From: Stenotrophomonas sp. Ste86
Lineage (GTDB): Bacteria > Pseudomonadota > Gammaproteobacteria > Xanthomonadales > Xanthomonadaceae
Assembly (NCBI RefSeq): GCF_024519465.1
Contig: NZ_JALJRW010000008.1
Location: 1-64,000 of the forward strand
Length of the DNA stretch: 64,000 nucleotides
Direction of reading: 5' to 3'
Part shown: positions 1-8,033 of the stretch, piece after piece
Numbering within the stretch: position 1 is the first letter of the stretch
How the letters are laid out: every line of letters starts with the position of its first letter
Translations under genes and position numbers: made by a program
Notes under the pieces: generated by a model
Seen by the model: the letters and a program-made list of their open reading frames with translations, nothing else
Database searches by the model: none
Told to the model about the DNA's origin: nothing

Positions 1-28
1 ACCACAATCTAGCTGGCCGGCCGTGCGC

Positions 29-63
29 CTTCTCCCCTCAGATGGGAGAAGAACCTTTTTTTT
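29..63 (+). terminator. Intrinsic terminator-like hairpin of an upstream gene
   Basis: An 8-bp stem (CTTCTCCC at 29-36 with GGGAGAAG at 44-51) and a 7-nt loop are followed after four bases by eight T residues (56-63). It probably ends a rightward gene that lies outside the window. The insertion sequence starts five bases after the T run. The 4-nt gap between stem and T run makes this less than ideal. Confidence 0.45.
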
Positions 64-68
64 GCCCC

Positions 69-95
69 TGACCCGTCCTGAATTGGGTTGACACC
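69..95 (+). repeat. Left terminal inverted repeat of the IS3 element
   Basis: TGACCCGTCCTG, five unmatched bases, then GGTTGACACC; it pairs with 1380-1406 read on the minus strand. Confidence 0.9.
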
Positions 96-121
96 TTTTC
101 CCACAGGAAGAGGAATGTTCA

Positions 122-523
122 ATGGATTCAACACTCAGGCGCAGCCAGCGGGATTACTCGCTGGCCTTCAAATTGTCGGTGGTCGACCAGGTCGAGCGCG
201 GGGAACTGACCTACAAAAAGGCCCAGGAGCGATACGGGATCCAAGGACGGAGCACTGTGCTTGGCTGGCTTCGCCGCCATGGTCGGCAGGACTGGTCAGG
301 TGGTGCATCATCTGCCCCCATGACCACTTCACCCAAAAGCGCGGCGGCCAAGCCGCTGACGCCGGAACAGCAGATCAAGGCTTTGCAGGTGCAACTGCGG
401 GAAGCCAACGAGAAAGCGCAGCTTTTCGAAGCCATCGTCGATGTTCTCAAAGAGGACTACGGGGTACGCATCGTAAAAAAGCCTTCCGGCAAGTCCTCAC
501 GCAAGGGCGCCTCCAAGGCGTAA
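122..523 (+). CDS. IS3-family transposase OrfA (DNA-binding subunit)
   Basis: This 133-residue protein is the DNA-binding part of an IS3 transposase. The N-terminal part (about 8-55: LAFKLSVVDQVERGEL, then YKKAQERYGI and STVLGWLRRHG) fits the helix-turn-helix that recognises the IS ends. Residues about 75-110 (EQQIKALQVQLREANEKAQL) form the leucine-zipper-like coiled coil seen in this family. It overlaps OrfB in the -1 frame. A slippery A AAA AAG heptamer near its end would let ribosomes make the OrfAB fusion, the active transposase; OrfA alone usually represses. It is full length with no sign of decay. Confidence 0.9.
   Translation: MDSTLRRSQRDYSLAFKLSVVDQVERGELTYKKAQERYGIQGRSTVLGWLRRHGRQDWSGGASSAPMTTSPKSAAAKPLTPEQQIKALQVQLREANEKAQLFEAIVDVLKEDYGVRIVKKPSGKSSRKGASKA
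475..481 (+). promoter_or_regulatory. Programmed -1 frameshift site (A AAA AAG)
   Basis: In the OrfA frame the bases read GT(A AAA AAG), exactly the X XXY YYZ slippery form. Sliding back one base moves the ribosome into the OrfB frame, giving ...VKK then AFRQVLTQG. This is the classic IS3 device for making the OrfAB transposase. No stimulatory stem-loop or pseudoknot downstream was modelled. Confidence 0.85.
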
Positions 524-1356
524 GCGTGGCAAGGGCTTGCCGACATTTCGGCATCAGTCGGCAGGCGTACTACCAAGGTGGCTATCGCCAGCAACGGCAG
601 TTGGCCGAGCGCGCGCGGGCGATCGCTTTAGTGGGTGGCTATCGGGCGCGTCAGCCACGCATCGGCACTCGCAAGCTGCACGGTCTGATCAGGCCGGCAC
701 TGCAGGCATCAGGGATCGCCATGGGGCGGGACCGCCTGTTTGGCGTTCTTCGTGATGCTCGGCTCCTGGTTCCGATGCGGCGGGCATATCACAAGACCAC
801 CGACAGCCATCACCGCTTCCGACGGCACCCCAACCTGCTCAAGGCTGGCGAGGGGCGCGTGGTGCCTACCGGTAGCGAACAGGTTTGGGTAGCCGACATT
901 ACCTATCTGCCGACGCAGGGAAAGTTCGTGTACTTGAGCCTGATTACCGATGCGTGGTCACGCAAGATCGTTGGCTGGAGCGTGCATGACACGTTGCAGA
1001 CAGAGCAGGTCGCTCAGGCGTTGCAGATGGCGCTGAAAGGACGAAAAACGCGCCAACGTCTGGTCCACCATTCCGACCGAGGCATCCAATACTGCTCGGA
1101 TTATTACCAGAAGATCCACACCACGCACGGTGTGACCTGCTCGATGACCGACGGCTACGATTGCTACCAGAATGCGCTGGCAGAACGGGTAAATGGGATC
1201 TTGAAAGGCGAATTCCTGCTGCATCGCCCTCGGGACCTGGCGCAGGCACGGCAGATGGTGGCCGAGTCGGTGGCGATCTATAACGCCGAGCGACCGCACC
1301 TGTCCCTTAAAATGCAGACGCCCGATGCAGTCCATCGGGCGTCCTTGGCCGCCTGA
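475..1356 (+). CDS. IS3-family transposase OrfB (catalytic DDE subunit, made by frameshift)
   Basis: This is the catalytic half of the IS3 transposase, with an rve/integrase-type DDE core. The first Asp is in WVADITYLPT, the second in HHSDRGIQY, and the Glu in NALAERVNGILKGEF, followed by the family tail YNAERPHLSLKMQTPD. An upstream HTH_21-like segment (ACRHFGISRQAYY) precedes the core. The frame is open upstream of the OrfA overlap, but the natural product should begin with OrfA and enter this frame at 475-481. The listed start is therefore the frameshift point, not an initiation codon. The frame is unbroken to the stop at 1354-1356, 24 bp before the right inverted repeat. Confidence 0.9.
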   Translation, partial: KKAFRQVLTQGRLQGVSVARACRHFGISRQAYYQGGYRQQRQLAERARAIALVGGYRARQPRIGTRKLHGLIRPALQASGIAMGRDRLFGVLRDARLLVPMRRAYHKTTDSHHRFRRHPNLLKAGEGRVVPTGSEQVWVADITYLPTQGKFVYLSLITDAWSRKIVGWSVHDTLQTEQVAQALQMALKGRKTRQRLVHHSDRGIQYCSDYYQKIHTTHGVTCSMTDGYDCYQNALAERVNGILKGEFLLHRPRDLAQARQMVAESVAIYNAERPHLSLKMQTPDAVHRASLAA

Positions 1357-1379
1357 TGGCGGCCGCTACATCCGCCATA

Positions 1380-1406
1380 GGTGTCAACCTATGGCAGGAC
1401 GGGTCA
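1380..1406 (+). repeat. Right terminal inverted repeat of the IS3 element
   Basis: GGTGTCAACC, five unmatched bases, then CAGGACGGGTCA; it is the inverted partner of 69-95. Confidence 0.9.
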
Positions 1407-1465
1407 CCCGCCACTGGCCAACGCCGCGCGCCCACGGGACGCGCGCGGCCCGCTATCATCCGCGC

Positions 1466-2926
1466 ATGCTCGCCACCTACCCTGCCCTCGCGGCCTGGCT
1501 CGACGCCGTCCCGCACCTTCGTCCGTTGCTGGTGGCGGCCTACATCCTCTACCTGCTCTGGCTGACCGGCTGGATCATGCTGCAGAAGCGCGAGCCGGTA
1601 GCCACGCTTAGCTGGATCCTGTCGATGGCCGCCCTGCCCTACCTGGGGTTGTTCATCTATTACCTGCTGGGCCCGCAGAAAGTGAAGCGGCAGCGCCTGC
1701 GTCGCGGTCGCGCGCGCTCGGGCATGGAGCACTACAGCAGCGTGTGCCCGCCCGATGCGGACTGCACCGAGCTGTCCAAGATCGCCCAGGCCACTACCGG
1801 GCTGGCGCCCAGCTCGGCCACCGAGGTGGAGTGGCTGGTCGACGGTGCGGCGACTTACCGCACATTGCTGGCGGCGGTGGCGACTGCCCAGGACCACCTG
1901 CACGTGGAGTACTACATCTTCAACCCGGACCACGCCGGTATCGCGTTGCGCGACGCGCTGGTCGAGCGCGCCCAGGCCGGCGTGCGCGTGCGCCTGCTGC
2001 TGGACGCAGTGGGTTCCTCGGGCATCCGCAAGCGCTTCCTGCAGCCGCTGCTGGACGCCGGCGGCGAGGTGGCCTGGTTCCATCCGCGGCAGCTGCTCAA
2101 GCCGTTCAAGCGGCCGTGGTTGAACATGCGCACCCACCGCAAGCTGGTGGTGATCGACGGCCGCATGGCCTTCACCGGCGGCATCAACATCACCGACGAG
2201 GAGGACGAAAGCCGTCGTCCCGACGCCTATCGCGACCTGCACATGCGCGTGGTCGGGCACGTGGTGCGCAGCCTGCAGTTGGTCTTCGTGGAGGACTGGA
2301 TCTATGCCACCGGGCAGGAGCCGGCACGCTTCAACATCGCCCAGCTCTGGCCGCATGACATGCCCAGCCGCCAGGACGGGCGCATCGACGCGCAGGTGCT
2401 GGTGTCCGGGCCGGACTCGGCCTGGGAAACCATCCACCGGCTGCAGGTGGCGGCCATCCACGAGGCGCGTGAGCGGGTCTGGCTGGTGACCCCCTACTTC
2501 GTCCCCGGCGAAGCGGCCCGCATGGCGCTCACCTCGGCCGCGCTCGGCGGGTTGGACGTGCGCCTGCTGGTGCCCAAGATGAGCGATTCCTGGTTCGTCA
2601 CCCAGGCCGCGCGGTCCTACTTCGACGAACTGCTGCTGGCCGGGGTGAAGATCTACGAATACGGCCCGCGCATGCTGCACACCAAGGCCTTCATCGCCGA
2701 CCAGGACGTGTGCATCGTCGGCAGTGCCAACTTCGACCACCGCAGCTTCCGGCTCAACTTCGAGCTGTCGATGATGTTCGTCGATGCCGATCGCGTGGCC
2801 GCGCTGGAGCGCATTCTGGCCGCCGAGTTCGACGCCGCCGTGCGCGTGCAGAACGACCGCAAGCGCTCGCTGTGGCGGCACCGGGTGCCCGAGGCGTTCG
2901 CCCGGCTGGCCTCGCCGCTGTTGTGA
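1466..2926 (+). CDS. cls: Cardiolipin synthase (ClsA-type)
   Basis: Cardiolipin synthase is an inner-membrane enzyme of the phospholipase D superfamily that joins two phosphatidylglycerols into cardiolipin and glycerol. The chosen ATG gives 486 residues, the same length as E. coli ClsA. Two N-terminal membrane helices (about 20-40 and 46-68) precede two HKD motifs: H224-K226-D231 (MRTHRKLVVIDG) and H405-K407-D412 (MLHTKAFIAD). The open frame extends upstream into the IS, but that part is GC-skewed read-through without cls-like sequence. The IS ends 59 bp before the start, so the native promoter may be lost or replaced. A small membrane protein gene and pdxJ follow closely in the same direction. 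Confidence 0.96.
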   Translation: MLATYPALAAWLDAVPHLRPLLVAAYILYLLWLTGWIMLQKREPVATLSWILSMAALPYLGLFIYYLLGPQKVKRQRLRRGRARSGMEHYSSVCPPDADCTELSKIAQATTGLAPSSATEVEWLVDGAATYRTLLAAVATAQDHLHVEYYIFNPDHAGIALRDALVERAQAGVRVRLLLDAVGSSGIRKRFLQPLLDAGGEVAWFHPRQLLKPFKRPWLNMRTHRKLVVIDGRMAFTGGINITDEEDESRRPDAYRDLHMRVVGHVVRSLQLVFVEDWIYATGQEPARFNIAQLWPHDMPSRQDGRIDAQVLVSGPDSAWETIHRLQVAAIHEARERVWLVTPYFVPGEAARMALTSAALGGLDVRLLVPKMSDSWFVTQAARSYFDELLLAGVKIYEYGPRMLHTKAFIADQDVCIVGSANFDHRSFRLNFELSMMFVDADRVAALERILAAEFDAAVRVQNDRKRSLWRHRVPEAFARLASPLL

Positions 2927-2990
2927 CCGGCCACGTGGAACCGCAGCGGCCGGCGGCGCTACACTTGCCCGGTCAACGGGGAGAATGACG

Positions 2991-3248
2991 ATGCATTGGC
3001 TGTTCCTGCTGCTGGCGCTGGGCGCATTCGCGCTGGCGCTGAAGACGCCCCACGATGGGGTGATGCTGCTGTCCCTGCTGGGGACGCTGGTGTTCCTGCT
3101 GGTCTGGGTGCGCGGGCTGTACGTCGCGCGTTTCGGCAACCTGCAGCGCGACATCTCCAGCGTGATCGATCCCGCCGAACTGCGCCGGCTGCGCGAACTG
3201 GGCCAGGCCCGCCGCCAGGCCGCCACCGAAGATACCGACACCCCGTAG
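2991..3248 (+). CDS. Small membrane protein of unknown function
   Basis: This 85-residue protein has two hydrophobic segments near the N terminus ([15 protein letters not shown] and [16 protein letters not shown]) and a charged, Arg-rich C-terminal tail ([14 protein letters not shown]). That pattern suggests a small inner-membrane protein with a cytoplasmic tail. The start at 2991 is preferred over the ATG at 2985 because GGGGAG (2978-2983) is then 7 nt away. It lies 64 bp after cls and 4 bp before pdxJ, so it is probably co-transcribed with pdxJ. I do not recognise a named family. Confidence 0.75.
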   Translation: MHWLFLLLALGAFALALKTPHDGVMLLSLLGTLVFLLVWVRGLYVARFGNLQRDISSVIDPAELRRLRELGQARRQAATEDTDTP

Positions 3249-3252
3249 TGCC

Positions 3253-3996
3253 ATGACCCAGCTCAGCGTCAACGTCAACAAGATCGCCGTGCTGCGCAAT
3301 TCGCGCGGCGGCACCGACCCGGATGTGCTGCAGGCCGCGACGGCCTGCCTGGACGCGGGCGCGCACGGCATCACCGTGCATCCGCGCCCGGACCGCCGGC
3401 ACATCCATGCCGAAGACGTTGTCGCGCTGTCGTCGCTCACCGCCCGGCGTGGCGTCGAGTTCAACATCGAAGGCAACCCGTTCGCGCCGCCACGCGAGGG
3501 CTACCCCGGCCTGCTGCCGCTGTGCGCGCAGACCCGGCCTGCCCAGGCCACCCTGGTGCCAGACGGCGACGGCCAGCTCACCTCCGACCACGGGTTCGAC
3601 TTCGCCCGCGACGGGGAGCGGCTGCGCCCGCTGATCGCCGAGCTCCGGTCCTACGGTTGCCGCGTCAGCCTGTTCGTCGATGCCGGCAACCCGGATATCG
3701 CCCAGGCCGCGGCGATCGGCGCCCATCGCGTCGAGCTCTATACCGGCCCCTATGCCGAAGCACATGCCGCCGGTGACGCCAGCGCGATGCTGGCCCTGTT
3801 CGCCGATGCCGCGCGTCGTGCCCAGGCCGCCGGGCTGGGCGTGAACGCCGGCCATGACCTGTCGCAGGACAACCTACGCGACTTCCTGCAGGCCGTGCCG
3901 GACGTGCTGGAAGTCTCGATCGGCCATGCGCTGATCAGTGAGGCCTTGTATGCCGGGCTGGACGCCACGGTGAAGGGATATCTGGCGTTACTGTAA
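3253..3996 (+). CDS. pdxJ: Pyridoxine 5'-phosphate synthase
   Basis: PdxJ condenses 1-deoxy-D-xylulose 5-phosphate with 3-amino-2-oxopropyl phosphate to pyridoxine 5'-phosphate, the last ring-forming step of DXP-dependent vitamin B6 synthesis in the cytosol. The 247-residue length and the barrel motifs are typical: [17 protein letters not shown] at the N terminus, [17 protein letters not shown], a [10 protein letters not shown] strand, and [13 protein letters not shown] near the phosphate site. It starts 4 bp after the preceding small membrane gene. Confidence 0.96.
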   Translation: MTQLSVNVNKIAVLRNSRGGTDPDVLQAATACLDAGAHGITVHPRPDRRHIHAEDVVALSSLTARRGVEFNIEGNPFAPPREGYPGLLPLCAQTRPAQATLVPDGDGQLTSDHGFDFARDGERLRPLIAELRSYGCRVSLFVDAGNPDIAQAAAIGAHRVELYTGPYAEAHAAGDASAMLALFADAARRAQAAGLGVNAGHDLSQDNLRDFLQAVPDVLEVSIGHALISEALYAGLDATVKGYLALL

Positions 3997-4134
3997 GGCG
4001 CTCACCGACCGTTGACTGGCGCCATGACCGACGATGTCCTGCCCGTGTGGCCTGTGGACAAGTTTGGGGACGAATTCGTACCTGTACCGCCAGAGGCCCG
4101 TCGTAGCGGGACTTTCGGGATATAGTGGGGTTGT

Positions 4135-4154
4135 GGTTAGTAATACTGCTAACC
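4135..4154 (+). promoter_or_regulatory. LexA-like palindrome upstream of the radical SAM gene
   Basis: GGTTAG, TAATACTG, CTAACC forms a 6-bp dyad. Inside it TTAG-N6-TGCTA differs by one base from TTAG-N6-TACTA, the LexA box known from Xylella and Xanthomonas. It lies 123 bp upstream of the radical SAM ATG and 28 bp upstream of the small leader ORF. The P. aeruginosa homologue (PA0069) is, as I recall, a LexA-regulated gene, which supports an SOS operator here. An ordinary hairpin is the alternative. Confidence 0.55.
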
Positions 4155-4182
4155 AAAGATTAACCTCTGCGGCCCGCCTGCC

Positions 4183-4275
4183 ATGAACACCCCGCTCCCC
4201 GCCGTCCAAACCACTGTTCCCGGAAGCATCGGCCGTACGTCTCAACCCCTGAGATCGCCCGGCGATAGCCTTTGA
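4183..4275 (+). CDS. Possible 30-residue leader ORF before the radical SAM gene
   Basis: An ATG-initiated frame of 30 codons ends in TGA at 4273-4275, two bases before the ATG of the radical SAM gene. That spacing would suit translational coupling. The peptide (MNTPLPAVQT...) has no recognised domain. No strong Shine-Dalgarno sequence is seen before it, only GCGG/CCTG-rich sequence. It may be chance: a TTG at 4272 could also start the main protein two codons earlier. Confidence 0.25.
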   Translation: MNTPLPAVQTTVPGSIGRTSQPLRSPGDSL

Positions 4276-4277
4276 CC

Positions 4278-5369
4278 ATGGGTATCGCGATCAAAGGCCG
4301 AGGTTCCACCACGCATCTGGCGGGCCGTTTCGAGGCCACCGTCAGCGAAGTCGTGTACGACGGTTGGGACGCCGAGGAGAGCGAGGAGTTCGCCGCGCCG
4401 CGGCTGCGTACCGAAGTGCGTGCCGAGACCGCGCGCAGCATCATCAGCCGCAACAAGTCGCCGGACGTGGGCTTCAGTCAGTCGGTCAATCCGTACCGGG
4501 GCTGCGAACACGGCTGCTCGTACTGCTTCGCGCGCCCCTCCCATGCCTACCTCAATCTGTCGCCCGGCCTGGACTTCGAGACCAAGCTGTTCGCCAAGAC
4601 CAACGCGCCGCAGCTGCTGCGCAAGGAATTCTCGCGCCCGGGCTACGTGCCGCAGCCGATCGCGCTGGGCATCAACACCGATGCCTACCAGCCGATAGAG
4701 CGCAAGCTCAAACTGACCCGCCAGCTGATCGAGGTGATGCTGGAAACCCGGCATCCGTTCTCGCTGATCACCAAGAACGCATTGGTCGAGCGTGACATCG
4801 ACCTGCTCGCGCCCCTTGCCGAGCAGAACCTGGTCAGCGTGCACTTCTCGGTGACCTCCCTGGACCCGCACCTGTCGGCAAAACTGGAACCGCGTGCCTC
4901 GGCACCACACGCCCGCCTGCGCGCGATGCGCCGCCTGCATGACGCCGGCATCCCGGTCGGGGTGATGGTGGCGCCGGTGATTCCCTGGATCAACGATGCC
5001 GAGCTGGAAGCGGTGCTGGAAGCCGCACGCGATGCTGGTGCATCCACCGCCGGCTACGTGCTGCTGCGCCTGCCGCTGGAAGTGGCGCCGCTGTTCCGCG
5101 ACTGGCTGGACACCCACCATCCGGACCGCGCCACGCACGTGATGAGCACCATCAACCAGCTGCGCGGTGGCAAGGACTACAACAGCGAATTCGGCAGTCG
5201 CATGCGCGGCGAAGGTGTGTACGCCGACCTGCTGTCGAGCCGCTTCAAGCTGGCGCGCAAGCGGCTCGGATTCGACGCGCAGAACAGCCATTGGCCGAAG
5301 CTGGATTGCGACAAATTTTTGCGACCGTTGCCGCCGCGGGTGGATTCCCCGCAGGGCAGCCTGTTCTGA
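4278..5369 (+). CDS. PA0069-family (Rv2578c-like) radical SAM protein
   Basis: This 363-residue protein is a radical S-adenosylmethionine enzyme of the PA0069/Rv2578c family, whose reaction is not established. Spore-photoproduct-lyase-like or DNA-repair roles have been suggested from SOS links in other bacteria. The 4Fe-4S/SAM motif is C76-EHG-C80-SY-C83 inside NPYRGCEHGCSYCFARPSH. The family N terminus (IKGRGSTTHLAGRFE) fixes the start at ATG 4278 or a TTG two codons earlier. A LexA-like palindrome lies upstream, consistent with DNA-damage control. It is monocistronic in appearance: a small membrane-protein gene follows after about 117 bp. Confidence 0.9.
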   Translation: MGIAIKGRGSTTHLAGRFEATVSEVVYDGWDAEESEEFAAPRLRTEVRAETARSIISRNKSPDVGFSQSVNPYRGCEHGCSYCFARPSHAYLNLSPGLDFETKLFAKTNAPQLLRKEFSRPGYVPQPIALGINTDAYQPIERKLKLTRQLIEVMLETRHPFSLITKNALVERDIDLLAPLAEQNLVSVHFSVTSLDPHLSAKLEPRASAPHARLRAMRRLHDAGIPVGVMVAPVIPWINDAELEAVLEAARDAGASTAGYVLLRLPLEVAPLFRDWLDTHHPDRATHVMSTINQLRGGKDYNSEFGSRMRGEGVYADLLSSRFKLARKRLGFDAQNSHWPKLDCDKFLRPLPPRVDSPQGSLF

Positions 5370-5486
5370 CCCCACTGGACGATGGGCCCGATGCCGACCA
5401 CTATCGGAAGCACCGAAGGCACGTAGGGAAAGCGGGTGAATGTTGCGGCAGTTACCACGGCGGCCAACGCGACGATCCTCGTCGTA

Positions 5487-5777
5487 ATGAACGAGCAGCG
5501 CCGCAGGGTGCTGGCCCACTTCAACGCGCACAAGGCGCTCTCGCCCGAGCGCGCGATCGCGCGTGATGCGTTGGAACCTGCGTTGCAGGCCACGCTCGAT
5601 CAGCTGCGTGCGCAGGGCATCATCAAGGATAGCGGGGATGCACTCAGCTATCTGGATGCCGATGCGCTGCTGACGTATGAGAAGAAGATGGCCAAGAGTG
5701 GACGTATCGCCGTAATGGCGATGGTGCCGGTGTTGGTTGCGGTTGCCGTTGTCGTGGCGATTACATTCTCGCGTTGA
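5487..5777 (+). CDS. Small tail-anchored protein of unknown function
   Basis: This 96-residue protein has a soluble N-terminal part of about 70 residues that looks helical (LSPERAIARDALEPALQATLDQLRA), resembling a small winged-helix or regulator-like fold. A single C-terminal membrane helix (IAVMAMVPVLVAVAVVVAI) follows. The frame extends upstream to GTG 5436, but ATG 5487 begins the better-looking sequence (MNEQRRRVLAHF). The Shine-Dalgarno signal is weak at both. No function can be assigned. Confidence 0.6.
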   Translation: MNEQRRRVLAHFNAHKALSPERAIARDALEPALQATLDQLRAQGIIKDSGDALSYLDADALLTYEKKMAKSGRIAVMAMVPVLVAVAVVVAITFSR

Positions 5778-5806
5778 GGTTGGCCGGCTTCAGCCAGGTG
5801 TGGCAG

Positions 5807-5831
5807 GAGCCGGCCAGCGGCCGGCACTACC
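5807..5831. repeat. SMAG-type palindrome (GCCGGCC variant)
   Basis: GAGCCGGCCAGCGGCCGGCACTACC: imperfect inverted repeat ending in the CTACC that marks Stenotrophomonas palindromic elements. It lies between two convergent genes. Confidence 0.7.
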
Positions 5832-5901
5832 GGGGCGTGCGTCGTCTATCCAATGGGTGCGTGGCGCGGTTCAAGCAGCTGGATATGGCCCGCCGCCGCC
5901 T

Positions 5902-6630
5902 TCAGTTCCCGCCGAACAGCTTCTGCGCGTTCTGGAACAGCACCCAGCTGGTGGCGATGAACTTGTCGCCGCCGTGCGGACGATTGCCGCGGTGGGTGTG
6001 GGTAAACGCGGTCGGCGCGATCAGCAGGCTGCCGGTGCGTGGGGCGATCTTGCGGTCCTGGAACAGGAACTCGGTTTCGCCCTGCTCGAAATCATCGTTG
6101 AGGTAGAGCGTCCACAGCAGGTGGCGATGCAGGGTCTCGGCGGCGGGATCGCGCGGGTACAGTTCGCAATGCCAATAGGGATAACCGCCCTCGCCTGCGG
6201 CATACCATTGCAGATTGATGGCACCGGGACGCAGGCAGGTGCGGGCCAGGTCGGACAGCGTTGCATCGTCCATGCCTACGAAATCATCGGCGGCCAATCG
6301 ACGTGGGCTACCGTCGCTGTCCTGGATCTGCAACATCAACGGCGAGATCAGTGCCTGTGGATAACGGCGTAGATAACTCATCACGCCGCGAAACACCGCC
6401 TGCTGCAACTGCATGTCCACATCGCGCCACGCGGCATCGCCGCTGATGCGGAGATCCTTGCTGTGCTTGAGTTCCGGGAACACACCGCTGCCTACTTCAC
6501 CGGGCCGCAACTGCGCACTGGTTCGCATCCTGGCCTGGATGGCGGCACACATCCCGGCGGGGATGGCGTTGTGGATTACTTCGATGAAGTCGGGCGGAGC
6601 GTGGGCCGTCATGGGGTCATCCGTGGGCAT
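5902..6630 (-). CDS. 2-oxoglutarate/Fe(II)-dependent oxygenase family protein
   Basis: This 242-residue protein resembles prolyl-4-hydroxylase-type 2OG-Fe(II) oxygenases (PiuC/P4Hc-like), which couple 2-oxoglutarate decarboxylation to hydroxylation of a substrate unknown here. The C-terminal half has the jelly-roll signature: an HCE iron-binding motif in YPYWHCELYP, LWTLYLNDDFEQGETEF, and the distal His and basic residue in FTHTHRGNRPHGGDKF. ATG 6630 (MPTDDP...) was chosen because GGGG precedes it by about 7 nt; ATG 6612 is also possible. The upstream frame to 6792 lies in the fbp-proximal spacer and is not supported. Confidence 0.82.
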   Translation of the reverse strand: MPTDDPMTAHAPPDFIEVIHNAIPAGMCAAIQARMRTSAQLRPGEVGSGVFPELKHSKDLRISGDAAWRDVDMQLQQAVFRGVMSYLRRYPQALISPLMLQIQDSDGSPRRLAADDFVGMDDATLSDLARTCLRPGAINLQWYAAGEGGYPYWHCELYPRDPAAETLHRHLLWTLYLNDDFEQGETEFLFQDRKIAPRTGSLLIAPTAFTHTHRGNRPHGGDKFIATSWVLFQNAQKLFGGN

Positions 6631-6700
6631 CTGACCCCGATGGTGACCGCTGCGCTGGCCGATGTCACGCCGTTGCCATGTAGGCATTTCCCTGCCGAAA

Positions 6701-6727
6701 ACGGGACCGGTATCGCACCGGCCCCGT
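6701..6727 (-). terminator. Terminator of fbp
   Basis: An 11-bp stem with one mismatch (ACGGGACCGGT / ACCGGCCCCGT) and a 5-nt loop is followed, read leftwards, by TTTTC. It lies immediately after the fbp stop codon. Confidence 0.6.
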
Positions 6728-6736
6728 GCTGCGCCC

Positions 6737-7753
6737 TCAGCCCTGCGCGTCGTCGTGCGCGCGGTGGTAGCGGGTGGCTTCGGCCACTTCATTGCGCGAG
6801 CCGAGGAACACCGGCACGCGCTGGTGCAGGTGGTCGGGCTGGATGTCGAGGATGCGCTCGCGCCCGGTGGTGGCCGCGCCGCCCGCCTGTTCGACCAGCA
6901 GGCCCATCGGGTTGGCTTCGTACATCAGGCGCAGCTTGCCGGCCTTGGTCGGATCCTTCTGGTCCCACGGGTAGATGAAGATGCCACCGCGGGTGAGGAT
7001 GCGATGCACGTCGGCGACCATGCTGGCGATCCAGCGCATGTTGAAGTTCTTGCCGCGCGCGCCTTCCTTGCCGGCCAGCAGGTCCTGCACGTAGCCCTGC
7101 ATCGGGGTTTCCCAATGGCGCTGGTTGGACATGTTGATCGCAAATTCCTGGGTCTCGGCCGGGATCTGCATGTCCGCGGTGGTCAGGACGAACTCGCCCT
7201 TCTCGCGGTCCAGGGTGAAGGCATGGGTCCCGTGGCCGACGGTGAGCACCATCTGCGTGCTGGGGCCGTAGATGCAGTAGCCGGCAGCGACCTGGCTGGT
7301 GCCGGGTTGCAGGAAGCTGTCGTCGTTGGGCTGTTCGGTGCCGGGCGGGCAACGCAGCACGGAGAAGATGGTGCCGACGGACACGTTGACGTCGATGTTG
7401 GAGCTGCCGTCGAGGGGATCGAACAGCAGCAGGAAATCGCCGCGCGGGTAGGTGTCCGGGACCGGCTGGCAGTGGTCCATTTCTTCCGAGGCGCAGGCGG
7501 CGAGGTGACCGCCCCAGGCGTTCGCTTCGAGCAGGATCTCGTTGCTGATGACGTCGAGTTTCTTCTGGGCCTCGCCCTGTACGTTGCCGGTGCCGGCTTC
7601 GCCGAGCACGCCACCGAGTGCACCCTTGCTGACGGCGATGGAGATGCTGGTGCAGGCGCGTGCGACGACGGCGATCAGCTGGCGCAGGTCGGCATTGATG
7701 CGGCCTGCGTGCTGCTCTTCGATCAGGTACCGGGTAAGCGACGAACGGGACAT
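6737..7753 (-). CDS. fbp: Fructose-1,6-bisphosphatase, class I
   Basis: FBPase hydrolyses fructose 1,6-bisphosphate to fructose 6-phosphate, the committing step of gluconeogenesis in the cytosol. The 338-residue protein matches class I FBPase along its length. It carries the metal/phosphate motif [20 protein letters not shown], the early [13 protein letters not shown] segment, CASEEMD, and the substrate site [15 protein letters not shown] 7753 ([10 protein letters not shown]) matches the usual start of Xanthomonadaceae homologues; an upstream ATG at 7786 would add 11 residues. It is a single gene bounded by a terminator and a SMAG pair. Confidence 0.96.
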   Translation of the reverse strand: MSRSSLTRYLIEEQHAGRINADLRQLIAVVARACTSISIAVSKGALGGVLGEAGTGNVQGEAQKKLDVISNEILLEANAWGGHLAACASEEMDHCQPVPDTYPRGDFLLLFDPLDGSSNIDVNVSVGTIFSVLRCPPGTEQPNDDSFLQPGTSQVAAGYCIYGPSTQMVLTVGHGTHAFTLDREKGEFVLTTADMQIPAETQEFAINMSNQRHWETPMQGYVQDLLAGKEGARGKNFNMRWIASMVADVHRILTRGGIFIYPWDQKDPTKAGKLRLMYEANPMGLLVEQAGGAATTGRERILDIQPDHLHQRVPVFLGSRNEVAEATRYHRAHDDAQG

Positions 7754-7843
7754 GGACTGTGGCTGCCAAAGACGTTTGGGGGCCATATTGTCGCCGGTCG
7801 TCCATGGCATTACGAGGCAGGCGGGGGACACCGCACCAGACCC

Positions 7844-7921
7844 GGTAGAGCCGAGCGATGCTCGGCTGCCTTTGGCGCAGTCTCCGGCGGGGCGAGCAGC
7901 CGAGCATGGCTCGGCTCTACC
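7844..7921. repeat. SMAG pair in head-to-head orientation
   Basis: GTAGAGCCGAGCGATGCTCGGC at the left and its inverted copy GAGCAGCCGAGCATGGCTCGGCTCTACC at the right, about 30 bp apart. Together they could fold into a large cruciform or a processed mRNA 3' structure between fbp and the aminotransferase gene. Confidence 0.85.
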
Positions 7922-7986
7922 GGGGTCTGGTGGCACCGCGGCAACAGGAAGGACGTCGGCAGCGCGATGGGTACGCCGCCAACAGC

Positions 7987-8013
7987 AGAACGGCCGCACA
8001 AGGCGGCCGTTCT
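7987..8013 (-). terminator. Intrinsic terminator of the aminotransferase gene
   Basis: A perfect 11-bp stem (AGAACGGCCGC / GCGGCCGTTCT) with a 5-nt loop lies 20 bp beyond the stop codon of the leftward aminotransferase gene. The T run is poor. Confidence 0.65.
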
Positions 8014-8033
8014 TCATTGCACTGTCGCGTGCG

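Larger units (their letters stand above)
69..1406 (+). mobile_element. Complete IS3-family insertion sequence (1338 bp)
   Basis: The element begins TGACCC and ends GGGTCA, with 27-bp terminal inverted repeats (22 of 27 positions match, the five mismatches together in the middle). It holds two overlapping ORFs in -1 register, as is usual for IS3. CCC flanks both ends (66-68 and 1407-1409), consistent with the 3-bp target duplication of this family, although a C-rich target weakens that evidence. All parts look intact, so it may be active. It lies between a terminator and cls, ending 59 bp before the cls start codon, so it may have displaced or altered the cls promoter. The subgroup was not determined. 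Confidence 0.93.

Noticed and set aside
1307-3241. 644-residue minus-strand frame over cls
   Set aside because: High-GC shadow frame: the opposite strand carries a complete cardiolipin synthase with both HKD motifs.
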